From assembly GCF_004770265.1 (NCBI RefSeq), contig NZ_RQGQ01000004.1:372001-436000 (forward strand): a stretch of DNA of 64,000 bases, given 5' to 3'. The translations under genes were made by a program, and so were the position numbers. The notes under the pieces were generated by a model. That model had not been told where the DNA came from. It ran no database searches and saw only the letters and a list, made by a program, of their open reading frames with translations. This DNA is from Leptospira congkakensis (GTDB taxonomy: Bacteria > Spirochaetota > Leptospiria > Leptospirales > Leptospiraceae). The first letter of the stretch is position 1, and each line of letters starts with the position of its first letter. Shown here piece by piece: positions 51,624-61,362 of this stretch.

Positions 51624-54581
51624 GTGCAAAAATCCATTCGTTTCCTTATATTATTTTATAGTTTTCTCTTCGGGATGGAAATTCTGGCGCAGGATATCAA
51701 TGGACTAAAACTCCTATTTCCAGACGCCCAAGGTCCAAGTAAAAATGGACAAGAGGAAGAAAGAAAACAAACAACTGCCCAAGTACAAAGGGGTCTAGTT
51801 CGAAAATCTGTCGATGCCATGTCCGATCGGGAGGTGGAAGACAACCTTCGTAATTTAGGACTAAATCCTTCTGGAACTATTTACACCAAAAGAGAAAGAC
51901 TGAGAGAAGCCCTTGTTCCCGAAGAAGAACAGGCGTTAACTCCTGAATCCTTACTTAGTTCTCAACCAAAAAAAGGTCCTCCAATTCAAATTCAAAACGC
52001 AGCGGAAGGCCAACTTTTGAATATCGATAAAACAAAAGGAGGGGTTCTCGTCCTACGTGGGAAGGTTCGACTCAAAATTAGATCTGGAGAACTTGTAGCC
52101 GACTCCGTTTCCATAGATGCTTCCAGACAAGAAATTTATGCAGAAGGAGGAGTGGAATACAAAGACGGTAATGCCAAAGTCAATGGCGACCGGATGATTT
52201 ATGATCTAAAAATCAACCAAGGTGTTGTTTATAATTCTAAACTAAGTATGTTTCCTTCTCACTTTATAGGCCAAAAACTAAAACGTTTGGATGAAAAAAG
52301 ATACCTTCTGGAGATGGGATACTTCACTGCTTGTAATGCAGAACTTCCTCATGAATCCTTTCAAGCATCGAAAATCTTCATTCATGATGATAAGTCAGTC
52401 GTAGCCTATAGTGTTTCTTATAAAGTCGGAGGAACCACATTATTTTGGATTCCTGTTTTATATAATTCCGAATCAGGAAACGGTGTCACAACTCAAATTG
52501 GTAAAAACAATACACAAGGTTGGTTTTGGCAAAACTCATACCAATGGTCAGACTCTTATCCCAATAGTATCTTTCTAGCAAATGGTTATAAATTTAGATT
52601 TGATATGTATGAAAAAACGGGCCAAGCAGCTCAGTTAGAAATGTGGAAATTATCCCCGTTTTTGAATTATAATATCAATCTTGGTTACGCAAACTATAAA
52701 AACAACGCGATCACTCCTGTTTATGAAGACCGATTTAAAAACGGTGGGGTTGGGAATGTTGCCGTCACTAATAATGTGGATCGTGGAGAAATGTTTCCAA
52801 ACACTGGATTGCCTTATCGTGATACAGGTGTTAACTATGATCCATGGTGGAAAACTGACATTCGTTTGAATGCTAAGTTTAATGACTTTTCACGTGACTA
52901 TACAAGAAACGTTCAATTACAATACGAAAACTATAATAACCGCCAATTTGACTATGAATTTGGGAATCGTTACCAACCTTCAAACTCATTACAATCATTG
53001 TACACATATAGAGATGTTCGTTTTGGACTCATTCGGAACTTACTAAACTGGAACTTAAATTATACGGAAAACCGTGGTGACTTAAGTGTTGGATTATCGA
53101 TGAGTCGAACTCTCGTTTACCAAATCCAGGCAAATCAATATTTTGCAGCCCAGGATACTCTTCCAGCAGTCACAATCAGAAACTCAAGTAATATTGGACT
53201 TATACCAGGAACCAGTAGCCCCATTTACTGGGACTTACTTTTCCAAACGAACATCAATAGAATTTATGGAGTTCCTCAACAAAGAACAAATCCTGTAACG
53301 GGGGTTGTGGATCCAAGAAGCCAATACCAAGACCTTGTTTTAAGATCTCAAACTAACGTAATCGGAGAAACAGGATTTCGTTCACCGATTGCGATGGGTG
53401 CTTATATGTCCTTTACACCATCAGTGTATATGGGTGCCACCAAACAAACTGTAGAATTTCCGGGATCAGGAAATGATTTGAACAGCCCTGATCGAGATAT
53501 AAACAAAGCTTATGCGACGCTACTCAAACAACAATCTTATCAATACGTAAGACAATCCCATACAGTCCGAATGGGGATTCCTGAAATATTTTTATCGACT
53601 ACCTACCGTCGTTTGGATGCAGATAAAGCAGAAGCAAAAGATCCTATCCTTGGAAACTTACGCCAACACGAAGCAGAATTTTCTTTAGAGAGTTATGCAC
53701 TCAATGATTGGGATATTTCGGTAAAAACCATTCGTGATTTACGACAATTTTCATCTAGCTACAACCCTGGACTTACCAATATGCAAAGATGGTATTATAC
53801 AGTGGTTAGAATTGGCGGATTTTTTGATTTTGTGGATGGATTCACAACTCGTAGACCAAGCCTACTAGAACGAAAAAGGAATTTTTATTCTGGTATATTC
53901 ATAAATAATGATTATGTACACCACACTCCACAGAATCGTTCTCTTTCCAATAACCTAACTGTTTCTTATAAAATGGGTGGGTTTTCCTGGCCTATCATCC
54001 GAGCCTTCCGAAGTTTAGAATTAGGATCCACTTGGTATCATGTTTACAAAGATACTTATTTGGATAGTTACCGATTTTTCTTCAAAACCGATGTAAAGGT
54101 AACAAGGTATGCTGGATTGGAATTAGAACTCGATTCCCGAGTCACTGAGCCTTGGCGTTTGACAGCACTCGCACAAGGCCAATTCTATGCAATGAATACT
54201 AGCCCTGAATTGTATACTTCCCAAACAGGAACCAATTATGACCAAACCACCATTTGGGAAGATTTGGCAGCAGGAACGGGAGCCCAAGGGCAAACTCAAA
54301 GACAAAAAACTGTTTTTAACATCAATCGGTTTATGATGACCTTAAAACTAGATCTGCATAACTGGGAATACCGTTTGGGTTACAGTATGAACTTAAGAGC
54401 TCTGCCTGGTGGTCTCACAATGAACAACCAATTGACATTTTACGACCAGTCAGTATACTTTTCTGTGAACTTAACCAACTTTAGTTTTGGGGATTCCGCC
54501 TCGGCACAAGCAACACGGGTTCGTTTGTATAGATTCCGTAAACGCCCCCTTGATGGAACAACTACTGATTTATCGGAATAA
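51624..54581 (+). CDS. lptD: LptD-like outer-membrane protein (OstA family)
   Basis: LptD inserts lipopolysaccharide into the outer leaflet of the outer membrane. The 985-aa product starts from GTG, with a signal peptide (about 1-22) and a short charged region with a SAP-like helix pair (66-98). An OstA/LptA-type jellyroll follows (about 125-240: GVLVLRGKVRLKIRSGELVADS, AEGGVEYKDGNAKVNGDRMIYD). The large beta-barrel is rich in aromatic strands up to the C-terminus. Only one Cys is visible (GYFTACNAE), so the disulfide control seen in E. coli LptD cannot operate. The sugar-transferase gene follows after 12 bases. Confidence 0.85.
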   Translation: MQKSIRFLILFYSFLFGMEILAQDINGLKLLFPDAQGPSKNGQEEERKQTTAQVQRGLVRKSVDAMSDREVEDNLRNLGLNPSGTIYTKRERLREALVPEEEQALTPESLLSSQPKKGPPIQIQNAAEGQLLNIDKTKGGVLVLRGKVRLKIRSGELVADSVSIDASRQEIYAEGGVEYKDGNAKVNGDRMIYDLKINQGVVYNSKLSMFPSHFIGQKLKRLDEKRYLLEMGYFTACNAELPHESFQASKIFIHDDKSVVAYSVSYKVGGTTLFWIPVLYNSESGNGVTTQIGKNNTQGWFWQNSYQWSDSYPNSIFLANGYKFRFDMYEKTGQAAQLEMWKLSPFLNYNINLGYANYKNNAITPVYEDRFKNGGVGNVAVTNNVDRGEMFPNTGLPYRDTGVNYDPWWKTDIRLNAKFNDFSRDYTRNVQLQYENYNNRQFDYEFGNRYQPSNSLQSLYTYRDVRFGLIRNLLNWNLNYTENRGDLSVGLSMSRTLVYQIQANQYFAAQDTLPAVTIRNSSNIGLIPGTSSPIYWDLLFQTNINRIYGVPQQRTNPVTGVVDPRSQYQDLVLRSQTNVIGETGFRSPIAMGAYMSFTPSVYMGATKQTVEFPGSGNDLNSPDRDINKAYATLLKQQSYQYVRQSHTVRMGIPEIFLSTTYRRLDADKAEAKDPILGNLRQHEAEFSLESYALNDWDISVKTIRDLRQFSSSYNPGLTNMQRWYYTVVRIGGFFDFVDGFTTRRPSLLERKRNFYSGIFINNDYVHHTPQNRSLSNNLTVSYKMGGFSWPIIRAFRSLELGSTWYHVYKDTYLDSYRFFFKTDVKVTRYAGLELELDSRVTEPWRLTALAQGQFYAMNTSPELYTSQTGTNYDQTTIWEDLAAGTGAQGQTQRQKTVFNINRFMMTLKLDLHNWEYRLGYSMNLRALPGGLTMNNQLTFYDQSVYFSVNLTNFSFGDSASAQATRVRLYRFRKRPLDGTTTDLSE

Positions 54582-54593
54582 AACGAGTTTAAA

Positions 54594-55994
54594 ATGCTAA
54601 AAGAAAGAAGCCAATCCTTCAAACTACTTTTCCTTGTGACAGATTTCTTTATTGCTCTCGCAAGTTTTGTTTCTGCTTATGTGATTCGTTATTATTTATC
54701 ACCGGATTCCGCATTTCAAATCCAAACAATTGATCCAGTAAACTATTTGATTTTAGGTATTGTGCTTGGTTTTTCCCAAGTATTATCTTTTTTATCAATC
54801 GATTTATACCATCCAAGAAGGGGATTATCATTTTCTGATGAACTCTTTGCCATCATTACAGGTGTTGTTCTAAACCTACTTGTCGTTTTATCACTTTTGT
54901 TTTTCTTTCGTGGTGAAAGTTTTTCAAGACTTGTGATTGGTTATTTTGCTATTTGTACAGTCATCCTCACTTCTTTTTCTCATTTTATTCTGAGATCCCT
55001 GATGCAATATTTACGCAGCAAAGGTTTCAATTTAAAATCTGTCCTCATCATAGGAACAGGAAAGTCTGCGATCAATTTTTCTGAGACTTTAAAAAAACAT
55101 TCCATCTATGGATATACAGTAAAAGGTTTTGTCACTGGTAAAAAGGATCTATCTTCCAAAAAACTCAATACCGTTATCACAACTGCAAAACTAGAATCTT
55201 ATGTTGAAAACAATAACATCGATTTGATTGTATATGCGCTGTCCCATGAAGAAGGTGATTCTTTAAAAGAAGTCATCGACATTGCAGATTTTCATGGGAT
55301 CGATTTGAAGGTCATTCCTAGTTACGAAGAAATTGTTACTGCCAAAGGAAGAGTGGAGGTCTTAGACGGAATTCCGATCATTTCCATACGTAACATTCCT
55401 TTGCGATTGGGATACAACTTAGTTTTAAAAAGAAGTTTTGATATTTTATTTTCCTTGTTTTTCATTCTGCTATTTAGTCCATTTTATCTTTTCATCGCAT
55501 TACTAATCAAATTAACGAGCAGAGGACCAGTTTTTTATAAACAAGAACGAGTAGGTCTGGACAATAAAGTGTTCGGGATGATTAAATTCAGATCAATGGT
55601 TGTGCAAGCCAAAGAAAAATCAGATACACTTTGGACAGTCAAAGATGACCCTCGTGTCACTTCTGTAGGTGCCGTATTACGAAAGTTATCCCTTGATGAA
55701 ACTCCACAATTTTTTAATGTATTACTTGGTGATATGTCTGTTGTGGGGCCAAGACCAGAACGTCCTTTTTATGTAGAAAAATTCAGAAATGAACACCAAC
55801 AATACATGAGACGTCATGCAGCAAAAGCCGGTATCACTGGTTGGGCACAAGTGCAGGGTTTTCGTGGGGACACTTCGATTGAAAAACGAATTGAAGCAGA
55901 TATTTTTTACATTGAGAATTGGTCCCTCCTTCTTGATATCAAAATCATTTTACTCACACCGCTAAAAGCAATTATAGATAGAAATGCATACTGA
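54594..55994 (+). CDS. Polyprenyl-phosphate sugar-phosphate transferase (WcaJ/WbaP type)
   Basis: The 466-aa protein has four or five N-terminal membrane helices, a soluble nucleotide-binding-like domain (VLIIGTGKSAINFSETL, about 150-245) and a C-terminal catalytic domain. In that domain, KRSFDILFSLFFILLFSPFYL carries the membrane anchor and RGPVFYKQERVG, IKFRSMVVQA, LRKLSLDETPQFFNVLLGDMSVVGPRPE and KAGITGWAQVQGFRG follow. Such enzymes load the first sugar phosphate onto undecaprenyl phosphate to start O-antigen or exopolysaccharide synthesis. Which sugar is used cannot be read from sequence. It lies 12 bases after the lptD-like gene. Confidence 0.9.
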   Translation: MLKERSQSFKLLFLVTDFFIALASFVSAYVIRYYLSPDSAFQIQTIDPVNYLILGIVLGFSQVLSFLSIDLYHPRRGLSFSDELFAIITGVVLNLLVVLSLLFFFRGESFSRLVIGYFAICTVILTSFSHFILRSLMQYLRSKGFNLKSVLIIGTGKSAINFSETLKKHSIYGYTVKGFVTGKKDLSSKKLNTVITTAKLESYVENNNIDLIVYALSHEEGDSLKEVIDIADFHGIDLKVIPSYEEIVTAKGRVEVLDGIPIISIRNIPLRLGYNLVLKRSFDILFSLFFILLFSPFYLFIALLIKLTSRGPVFYKQERVGLDNKVFGMIKFRSMVVQAKEKSDTLWTVKDDPRVTSVGAVLRKLSLDETPQFFNVLLGDMSVVGPRPERPFYVEKFRNEHQQYMRRHAAKAGITGWAQVQGFRGDTSIEKRIEADIFYIENWSLLLDIKIILLTPLKAIIDRNAY

Positions 55995-56003
55995 GGAAAA
56001 CTT

Positions 56004-56288
56004 ATGGATGAAAAAGAGCTAAAAAACATTGCCAATTTGGCAAAATTGAACATTGAAGATACTGATATTTCCTCTATGTTAAATGACTTTTCTCGGATTG
56101 TTCAATACGTAGATGAAATCAAAAACCTTGATACTTCTAGTGTTGGTGATGATGAAATTTATGAACAAATTTTTTATGAACTAAGAAAGGACTTAGCAGA
56201 AAACGGTTTAAAAAGAGACGATTTAGCAAAAATTGCTCCTTCCTATGAAAATGGATATGTTGTAGTTCCAAAGGTAATTGAAACATGA
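56004..56288 (+). CDS. gatC: Asp/Glu-tRNA amidotransferase subunit C
   Basis: GatC stabilises the GatAB amidotransferase that converts misacylated Glu-tRNA(Gln) or Asp-tRNA(Asn). The 94-aa product shows the family pattern: [40 protein letters not shown], and a conserved tail ([16 protein letters not shown]). Its stop overlaps gatA (ATGA). It lies nine bases after the sugar-transferase gene and probably shares the transcript. gatB is not in the window. Confidence 0.93.
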   Translation: MDEKELKNIANLAKLNIEDTDISSMLNDFSRIVQYVDEIKNLDTSSVGDDEIYEQIFYELRKDLAENGLKRDDLAKIAPSYENGYVVVPKVIET

Positions 56289-57751
56289 AAGATTTAATAT
56301 TCCTCACTTATTCCGAAATCAAATCAAAACTTAACGACGGAACATTAAAATCAAAAGACTTAGTTTCTGCCTATCTCAATCGAATTGAAACTGTTGATTC
56401 AAAAGTAAAAGCATTCCTCGAAATCAACAAAGATTCTATTTTGAAACAAGCGGAAGAAAGTGATAATCGCAGAAAATCAGGAAAATTACTTTCTGAATTT
56501 GATGGAATTCCCATTGGGATCAAAGACAATATTTGTATCACCGGCGAGATCACTTCTTGTTCCTCTCGTATTTTAGAAAACTTCCGTTCTCCATACGATG
56601 CTTCCGTAATTAAACGACTGAGAGACAATGGATTTGTTTTATTCCCAAGACTCAATATGGATGAGTTTGCAATGGGTTCTTCTACCGAAAACAGCGCTTT
56701 CCAAACCACAAAAAATCCCTTCGATACAACTCGTATCCCAGGAGGATCTAGCGGTGGTTCTGCGGCAGTTGTGGCAGGATCGATGCTTCCCGTTTCTCTT
56801 GGTTCCGATACAGGTGGATCCATTCGCCAACCAGCAGCTCTTTGTGGAATCTGGGGTTTAAAACCAACTTATGGACGAGTCTCTCGATATGGTTTGATAG
56901 CTTATGCATCAAGCCTAGATCAAATTGGCCCTTTTTCAAATGATATACAAGGGATCTCTGATCTATTAGAAATAATTTCTGGCCTTGATCCCAAGGACCA
57001 AACCACAGCCAAAGTAGATTCATTTGAAGCAAATTCCGTTTCTTCCATTGATTGGAAAGGCAAACGGATTGGTGTGATGAAATCAGAAGAATTTAATTTT
57101 TCACCTGATGTAAACAAACGTTATACGGATATTTTAAAAGAACTAGAAACTAAAGGTGCCACACTTGTTCCTCTCGATTTTTCTCTTTTAAAATATGCCA
57201 TTCCCGTTTATTACTTAATTGCCACTGCAGAATGTTCTTCGAACCTCAGTCGATTTGATGGAATTCGTTACGGATTACGTAAGGAAGGCAGTGGAAAATT
57301 GGATGATTTGTATTCTGAATCTAGAACCCAAGGTTTTGGCCCTGAAGTCAAACGCCGAATTTTACTCGGAACCTTTTCCTTAAGTTCGGGATACTATGAT
57401 GCTTACTACGGTAAGGCACAAAAAGCAAGAGTTCTCATTCGCAAACAATATGCAGAATTTTTTAAGTCGGTTGATATCATTTTCCAACCAACTTCACCCA
57501 CAACAGCTTTTAAAGTTGGTGAAAAAACAAAAGATCCGATCCAGATGTACCAAGCAGACATCCTAACCACTTCTGTGAACCTAGCTGGTGTTCCGGCGAT
57601 CAGTTGTCCGGCAGGTGTCGACTCAAATGGACTGCCTATCGGATTACAAATCACATCCTCTCATTTTGATGAATCCAAACTATTAAGTTATGCAAAATCC
57701 GTTTCCGAATTAGAAATTTCTAAATTGGCACTTCCAAACGAGATCACCTAA
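56285..57751 (+). CDS. gatA: Asp/Glu-tRNA amidotransferase subunit A
   Basis: GatA is the amidase that frees ammonia from glutamine for tRNA amidation. The 488-aa product has the amidase-signature triad: the Lys in [14 protein letters not shown], the cis-Ser region [35 protein letters not shown] with both Ser residues, and [27 protein letters not shown]. The length is typical. It overlaps gatC by 4 nt, and hisF begins one base after its stop. Confidence 0.96.
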   Translation: MKDLIFLTYSEIKSKLNDGTLKSKDLVSAYLNRIETVDSKVKAFLEINKDSILKQAEESDNRRKSGKLLSEFDGIPIGIKDNICITGEITSCSSRILENFRSPYDASVIKRLRDNGFVLFPRLNMDEFAMGSSTENSAFQTTKNPFDTTRIPGGSSGGSAAVVAGSMLPVSLGSDTGGSIRQPAALCGIWGLKPTYGRVSRYGLIAYASSLDQIGPFSNDIQGISDLLEIISGLDPKDQTTAKVDSFEANSVSSIDWKGKRIGVMKSEEFNFSPDVNKRYTDILKELETKGATLVPLDFSLLKYAIPVYYLIATAECSSNLSRFDGIRYGLRKEGSGKLDDLYSESRTQGFGPEVKRRILLGTFSLSSGYYDAYYGKAQKARVLIRKQYAEFFKSVDIIFQPTSPTTAFKVGEKTKDPIQMYQADILTTSVNLAGVPAISCPAGVDSNGLPIGLQITSSHFDESKLLSYAKSVSELEISKLALPNEIT

Positions 57752-57752
57752 C

Positions 57753-58520
57753 ATGGATGAGTTAACCAAAAGAGTCATTCCTTGTTTGGATATCAAAGGA
57801 GGAAGGGTAGTCAAAGGAGTTCAATTTGTAAATCTCATTGATGCCGGAGATCCCGTCTCTTGCGCTGTGGCTTACGAAGAAAACAAAGCAGATGAACTTT
57901 GTTTTTTGGATATCACAGCTTCTTCCGACAAAAGAGATATTCTTTTAAATTTAGTAGAGCAAGTTGCGAATAAACTCTTTATCCCTTTTACGGTCGGTGG
58001 CGGAATTCGTACCATAGAAGACGTAAAGGCGGTTCTAAATAAAGGTGCGGACAAGGTTTCTATCAACACCAGTGCCTTTCAGAATCCAAAACTACTCAAA
58101 GATTCCAGCGAAATTTATGGATCACAATGTATTGTTTGTGCTATCGATGTCAAATTCCATCCCCAAAGAAAAAGATACGAAGTGTACTTAAATGGCGGGC
58201 GATTGGAAACAGGAAGAGAGGCTCTTGATTGGGGCAAGGAAGCCTTTGAAATGGGAGCCGGTGAAATTTTATTAACCTCAATGGATAAAGATGGAACCAA
58301 AGACGGATTTGATATCACACTTATGAAATCCTTCACAACAAACCTTTCCATACCTATCATTGCCTCAGGTGGAGCTGGAAATCCTGAACATATGGCAGAA
58401 GTCATTTTACGTGGAGGGGCAGATGCAGTGCTTGCCGCATCTATCTTCCACTTTGGAGAATTTTCCATCCAAGAAGCCAAACAAACAATGAAAGAGATGG
58501 GAATCAAAGTGCGACTATGA
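57753..58520 (+). CDS. hisF: Imidazole glycerol phosphate synthase subunit HisF
   Basis: HisF is the cyclase subunit that, with HisH, forms imidazole glycerol phosphate and AICAR in histidine synthesis. The 255-aa (beta/alpha)8 protein starts LTKRVIPCLDIKGGRVVKGVQF with the first catalytic Asp. It shows FTVGGGIRTIEDVKAVLNKGADKVSINTSA, CAIDVKFHPQRKRYEVYLNGG, EILLTSMDKDGTKDGFD with the second Asp, and IIASGGAGNPEHMAEVI. No hisH or other his gene is adjacent. It overlaps the symporter gene by 4 nt. Confidence 0.96.
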   Translation: MDELTKRVIPCLDIKGGRVVKGVQFVNLIDAGDPVSCAVAYEENKADELCFLDITASSDKRDILLNLVEQVANKLFIPFTVGGGIRTIEDVKAVLNKGADKVSINTSAFQNPKLLKDSSEIYGSQCIVCAIDVKFHPQRKRYEVYLNGGRLETGREALDWGKEAFEMGAGEILLTSMDKDGTKDGFDITLMKSFTTNLSIPIIASGGAGNPEHMAEVILRGGADAVLAASIFHFGEFSIQEAKQTMKEMGIKVRL

Positions 58521-60250
58521 TTCCATTTCACATTTTTGATACCTTACTTTTTTTATTTCCTTTCGTAGTCATCTTATTTCTTCTCCTTCGTTTTCGTTCG
58601 AAACAAAAATCCACTAAGGAATATTTCCAGGCTGAAGGAAGTTTGTCTTGGTTCGTCGCAGGCACGGCTATGGTTGCGACTACATTTGCCGCAGACACTC
58701 CTCTTGCCGTAACAGAGATCATTCGAGGCCAAGGAATTGCTGGCAATTGGATCTGGTGGTATATGTCAGTAGGTGGATTTGTTACCGTTTTTTTCTTTTC
58801 TAAACTTTGGAAAAGATCTGGTGCCTCTACTGATTTGGAACTTATCGGACTAAGATACAGCGGAAAAGAAGCCATTTTTTTACGTGGAATCAAAGCCTTC
58901 GTTATCGGTTTTTTACTAAACCTCGTCATCCTTGGTTGGGTCAATCTCGCGATGTTAAAAATCATTCCTGTATTCTTTCCAGAATGGACAAACTCACATA
59001 TACTCATCTATTTATTGTTATTTGGCGTTTTTTACACTTCGATAGCAGGACTTCGCGGAATTTCCTATATTGATGTTTTCCAATTCTTTTTGGCTTGGAT
59101 TGGTTGTATCCTATTCGCCTATTTTGCGGTCAACTTACCGACCATTGGTGGTCTTGAAGGTCTTAAGTCAAAACTGGATGGTAGTAAAATCCTATTTTTT
59201 CCTAATGGAAGTTCGGGAACACTCCCTTGGGATCACTTTTTAATTCTTCTAACAGTTCTTTGGTGGTCAAGCTGGTATCCTGGATCTGAACCAGGAGGTG
59301 GGGGATACATTGCCCAAAGAATCCTTGCCACCAAAAATGAAAATGCAGCACTCAAAGGTTCTCTTTGGTTTGTGATTGCTCATTATTTTGTTCGTCCTTG
59401 GCCTTGGATTTTAGTGGCTCTTGTTTCCGTTATCCTTTATCCAAATTTGTCAGAAGTGGATAGTGGCAAAGGTTTCCTTATGGTTTTACAAGAGGGAATG
59501 CCTAACGGAATGTTTGGACTTATGCTAAGTGCTTTTCTTGCTGCCTATCTTTCTACACTGGCAACACATTTGAATTGGGGAGCATCTTACTTAGTCAATG
59601 ACCTTTGGAAACCCATCATAAAACCAGGAAAATCAGACTCCTACTATTTAAAAGTATCTTATACTGTCCAGATTGTAACAGCTGTTTGCTCTTTTTTCTT
59701 GGCTGTTTATGGAATGGAAACCATCAAAGGGGCTTGGATATTTTTACTCGAAGCATCGTCAGGGATTGGTTTTATTTTGATTGCAAGGTGGTTTTTTTGG
59801 AGGATCTCTGCTTGGACAGAAATTTTGGCCTTTATCCTCTCACCTCTATTGTATTTACTTTTTTCGGTTTATTTGAAAATAGAATTTCCTTATTCCATTC
59901 TTTACACTGCTATTTCTTCGGCTGTTTTACTCATTCTTTCCACTTATCTTTTTCCGAGTACAGATAACGCGGTTTTATTCCAATTCTATGAAAAAACAAA
60001 ACCACCATATTTTTTCTGGAAGGGACTATTTCAAAAAGAAAATCAAACCCAAAACATATATCCCAATCGATTGTTAGTTTCCTTATTGGGCACTCTTTCT
60101 GGATTAGCATTTGTGTTTGGAGGATTGTATTTAATCCAATGTTTGTTGTGGAAAGAAGGGGAATTTTTGATAGGACTTCTCATTTTTATCTTAGGGCTTC
60201 TAGGACTTTATTTTTCTCTTCGATCTCTACAAAACCGTTCAGAAATATAA
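58517..60250 (+). CDS. Sodium:solute symporter family transporter
   Basis: The 577-aa protein has about 13-14 membrane segments and the SSS fold pattern: an early YFQAEGSLSWFVAGTAMVATTFAADTPLAVTEI region, where sodium sites lie in relatives. SIAGLRGISYIDVFQFFLAW, the WWSSWYPGSEPGGGGYIAQRILATKN block and SAFLAAYLSTLATHLNWGASYLVND follow. The substrate is not known. The ATGA overlap with hisF shows coupling but not a shared function. Confidence 0.85.
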   Translation: MIPFHIFDTLLFLFPFVVILFLLLRFRSKQKSTKEYFQAEGSLSWFVAGTAMVATTFAADTPLAVTEIIRGQGIAGNWIWWYMSVGGFVTVFFFSKLWKRSGASTDLELIGLRYSGKEAIFLRGIKAFVIGFLLNLVILGWVNLAMLKIIPVFFPEWTNSHILIYLLLFGVFYTSIAGLRGISYIDVFQFFLAWIGCILFAYFAVNLPTIGGLEGLKSKLDGSKILFFPNGSSGTLPWDHFLILLTVLWWSSWYPGSEPGGGGYIAQRILATKNENAALKGSLWFVIAHYFVRPWPWILVALVSVILYPNLSEVDSGKGFLMVLQEGMPNGMFGLMLSAFLAAYLSTLATHLNWGASYLVNDLWKPIIKPGKSDSYYLKVSYTVQIVTAVCSFFLAVYGMETIKGAWIFLLEASSGIGFILIARWFFWRISAWTEILAFILSPLLYLLFSVYLKIEFPYSILYTAISSAVLLILSTYLFPSTDNAVLFQFYEKTKPPYFFWKGLFQKENQTQNIYPNRLLVSLLGTLSGLAFVFGGLYLIQCLLWKEGEFLIGLLIFILGLLGLYFSLRSLQNRSEI

Positions 60251-60258
60251 ACCAAACC

Positions 60259-61362
60259 TTAATAAGGTGAATTTCTAATTTCCGTAATCACCTGTGTAAA
60301 TAGATTTCGACTTTTAGTATCATTAATATCTACAGTTTGAAAAGCCATCATGGAATGATCACAATCTGCAATATTGATTTGTTTGTAAGTTAAATTTCCT
60401 AACCTTGCACTATTGACTGGAACAATTCCATCCGACTGCGTGAAACCAGCATTCGTCAAAATGGAACAACCAGTATTATAATAAAAAGTTTCTCCGACAT
60501 TGCAGTTACTCATCACACCAGCAAAACTAACAAATTTACTATTTAGATTTGTATCAAGATATGACTGGTTTAGTGCGTCTAAAACCAAATTTTCTGCTCC
60601 AGATAGATTTGTCTGCCCAGCACCTTTATTGGTGTAAGCTAACTCCGAACCACCTTGGGTTCCCACAAGGTAATTGCCTAAATCATTCAAAAAAGGATTA
60701 CTTCCTAAAAAACTTGAGGTCGCAAATGGAGAGCCAAACTGAGGACTGGCTAGAGTCACGACGAGCCGAACAAAAGGAAGGACTCCCACTTCTTTTGATA
60801 AAGCAACTCTTGTAACAAGACCTCCCATAGAATGGGCAACAATGTAAACTTGATCTGAATCAGAAAAATAACTACGTAAGGTAGAATGGAACTGGCGACC
60901 ATTGATCAGAATACTATTTGATGTACGGTAAGTATATAGATAAAAATCAAATTCTGAATTTGCTGAATCTCGTCCTTCTTGAAAATGAACAAGGCCATTG
61001 GAAAAAGTATTTTTGATATTCTGGATTTTTTTCTCATCATTTGTAATAGGATCAGAATCTCTTTCTGCAGGATTCCATCCATGAATGAGAACTATTTTCT
61101 TTTTAGTAGATTTAGTAAAAAAATCAGAACTAAGGAATTGTGAATCAGAAAGGTTTCTAGAAAACCCCGGTAAAAATCCAAATAGTTTTTGATTGGGATT
61201 AGGAAGAAGACCAAATAAAGAAAGTAGAAGTGCCTCTTTATTCTTTTTGTCCTCCGATACAAATTCCTTTCTATAAAAATCGTAAATACAAGATTGGAAT
61301 ACAATCATTCCTATCAGGAATAAACCAAAACCAAACAAGGCTTTTCGCCTAACGCGAAACAT
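60259..61362 (-). CDS. Lipase-like lipoprotein (alpha/beta hydrolase)
   Basis: The 367-aa protein has a lipoprotein signal (GFGLFLIGMIVFQSC, lipobox FQSC). It has the oxyanion strand KIVLIHGWNPAE, the nucleophile elbow VYIVAHSMGGLVTRVAL (AHSMG), a late Asp in QSDGIVPVNSARLG and His in NIADCDHSMMAF. The triad therefore appears complete. This layout fits triacylglycerol lipase or PGAP1-like esterases. It should be an envelope esterase acting on lipids or acyl chains. Its start overlaps the end of rlmB by 14 nt. Confidence 0.85.
   Translation of the reverse strand: MFRVRRKALFGFGLFLIGMIVFQSCIYDFYRKEFVSEDKKNKEALLLSLFGLLPNPNQKLFGFLPGFSRNLSDSQFLSSDFFTKSTKKKIVLIHGWNPAERDSDPITNDEKKIQNIKNTFSNGLVHFQEGRDSANSEFDFYLYTYRTSNSILINGRQFHSTLRSYFSDSDQVYIVAHSMGGLVTRVALSKEVGVLPFVRLVVTLASPQFGSPFATSSFLGSNPFLNDLGNYLVGTQGGSELAYTNKGAGQTNLSGAENLVLDALNQSYLDTNLNSKFVSFAGVMSNCNVGETFYYNTGCSILTNAGFTQSDGIVPVNSARLGNLTYKQINIADCDHSMMAFQTVDINDTKSRNLFTQVITEIRNSPY

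Noticed and set aside
60251..60275. ACCTTAATAAGGT small inverted repeat between the symporter and lipase genes as a terminator
   Set aside because: The stem is short and AT-rich and no T-run follows; it is too weak to call.
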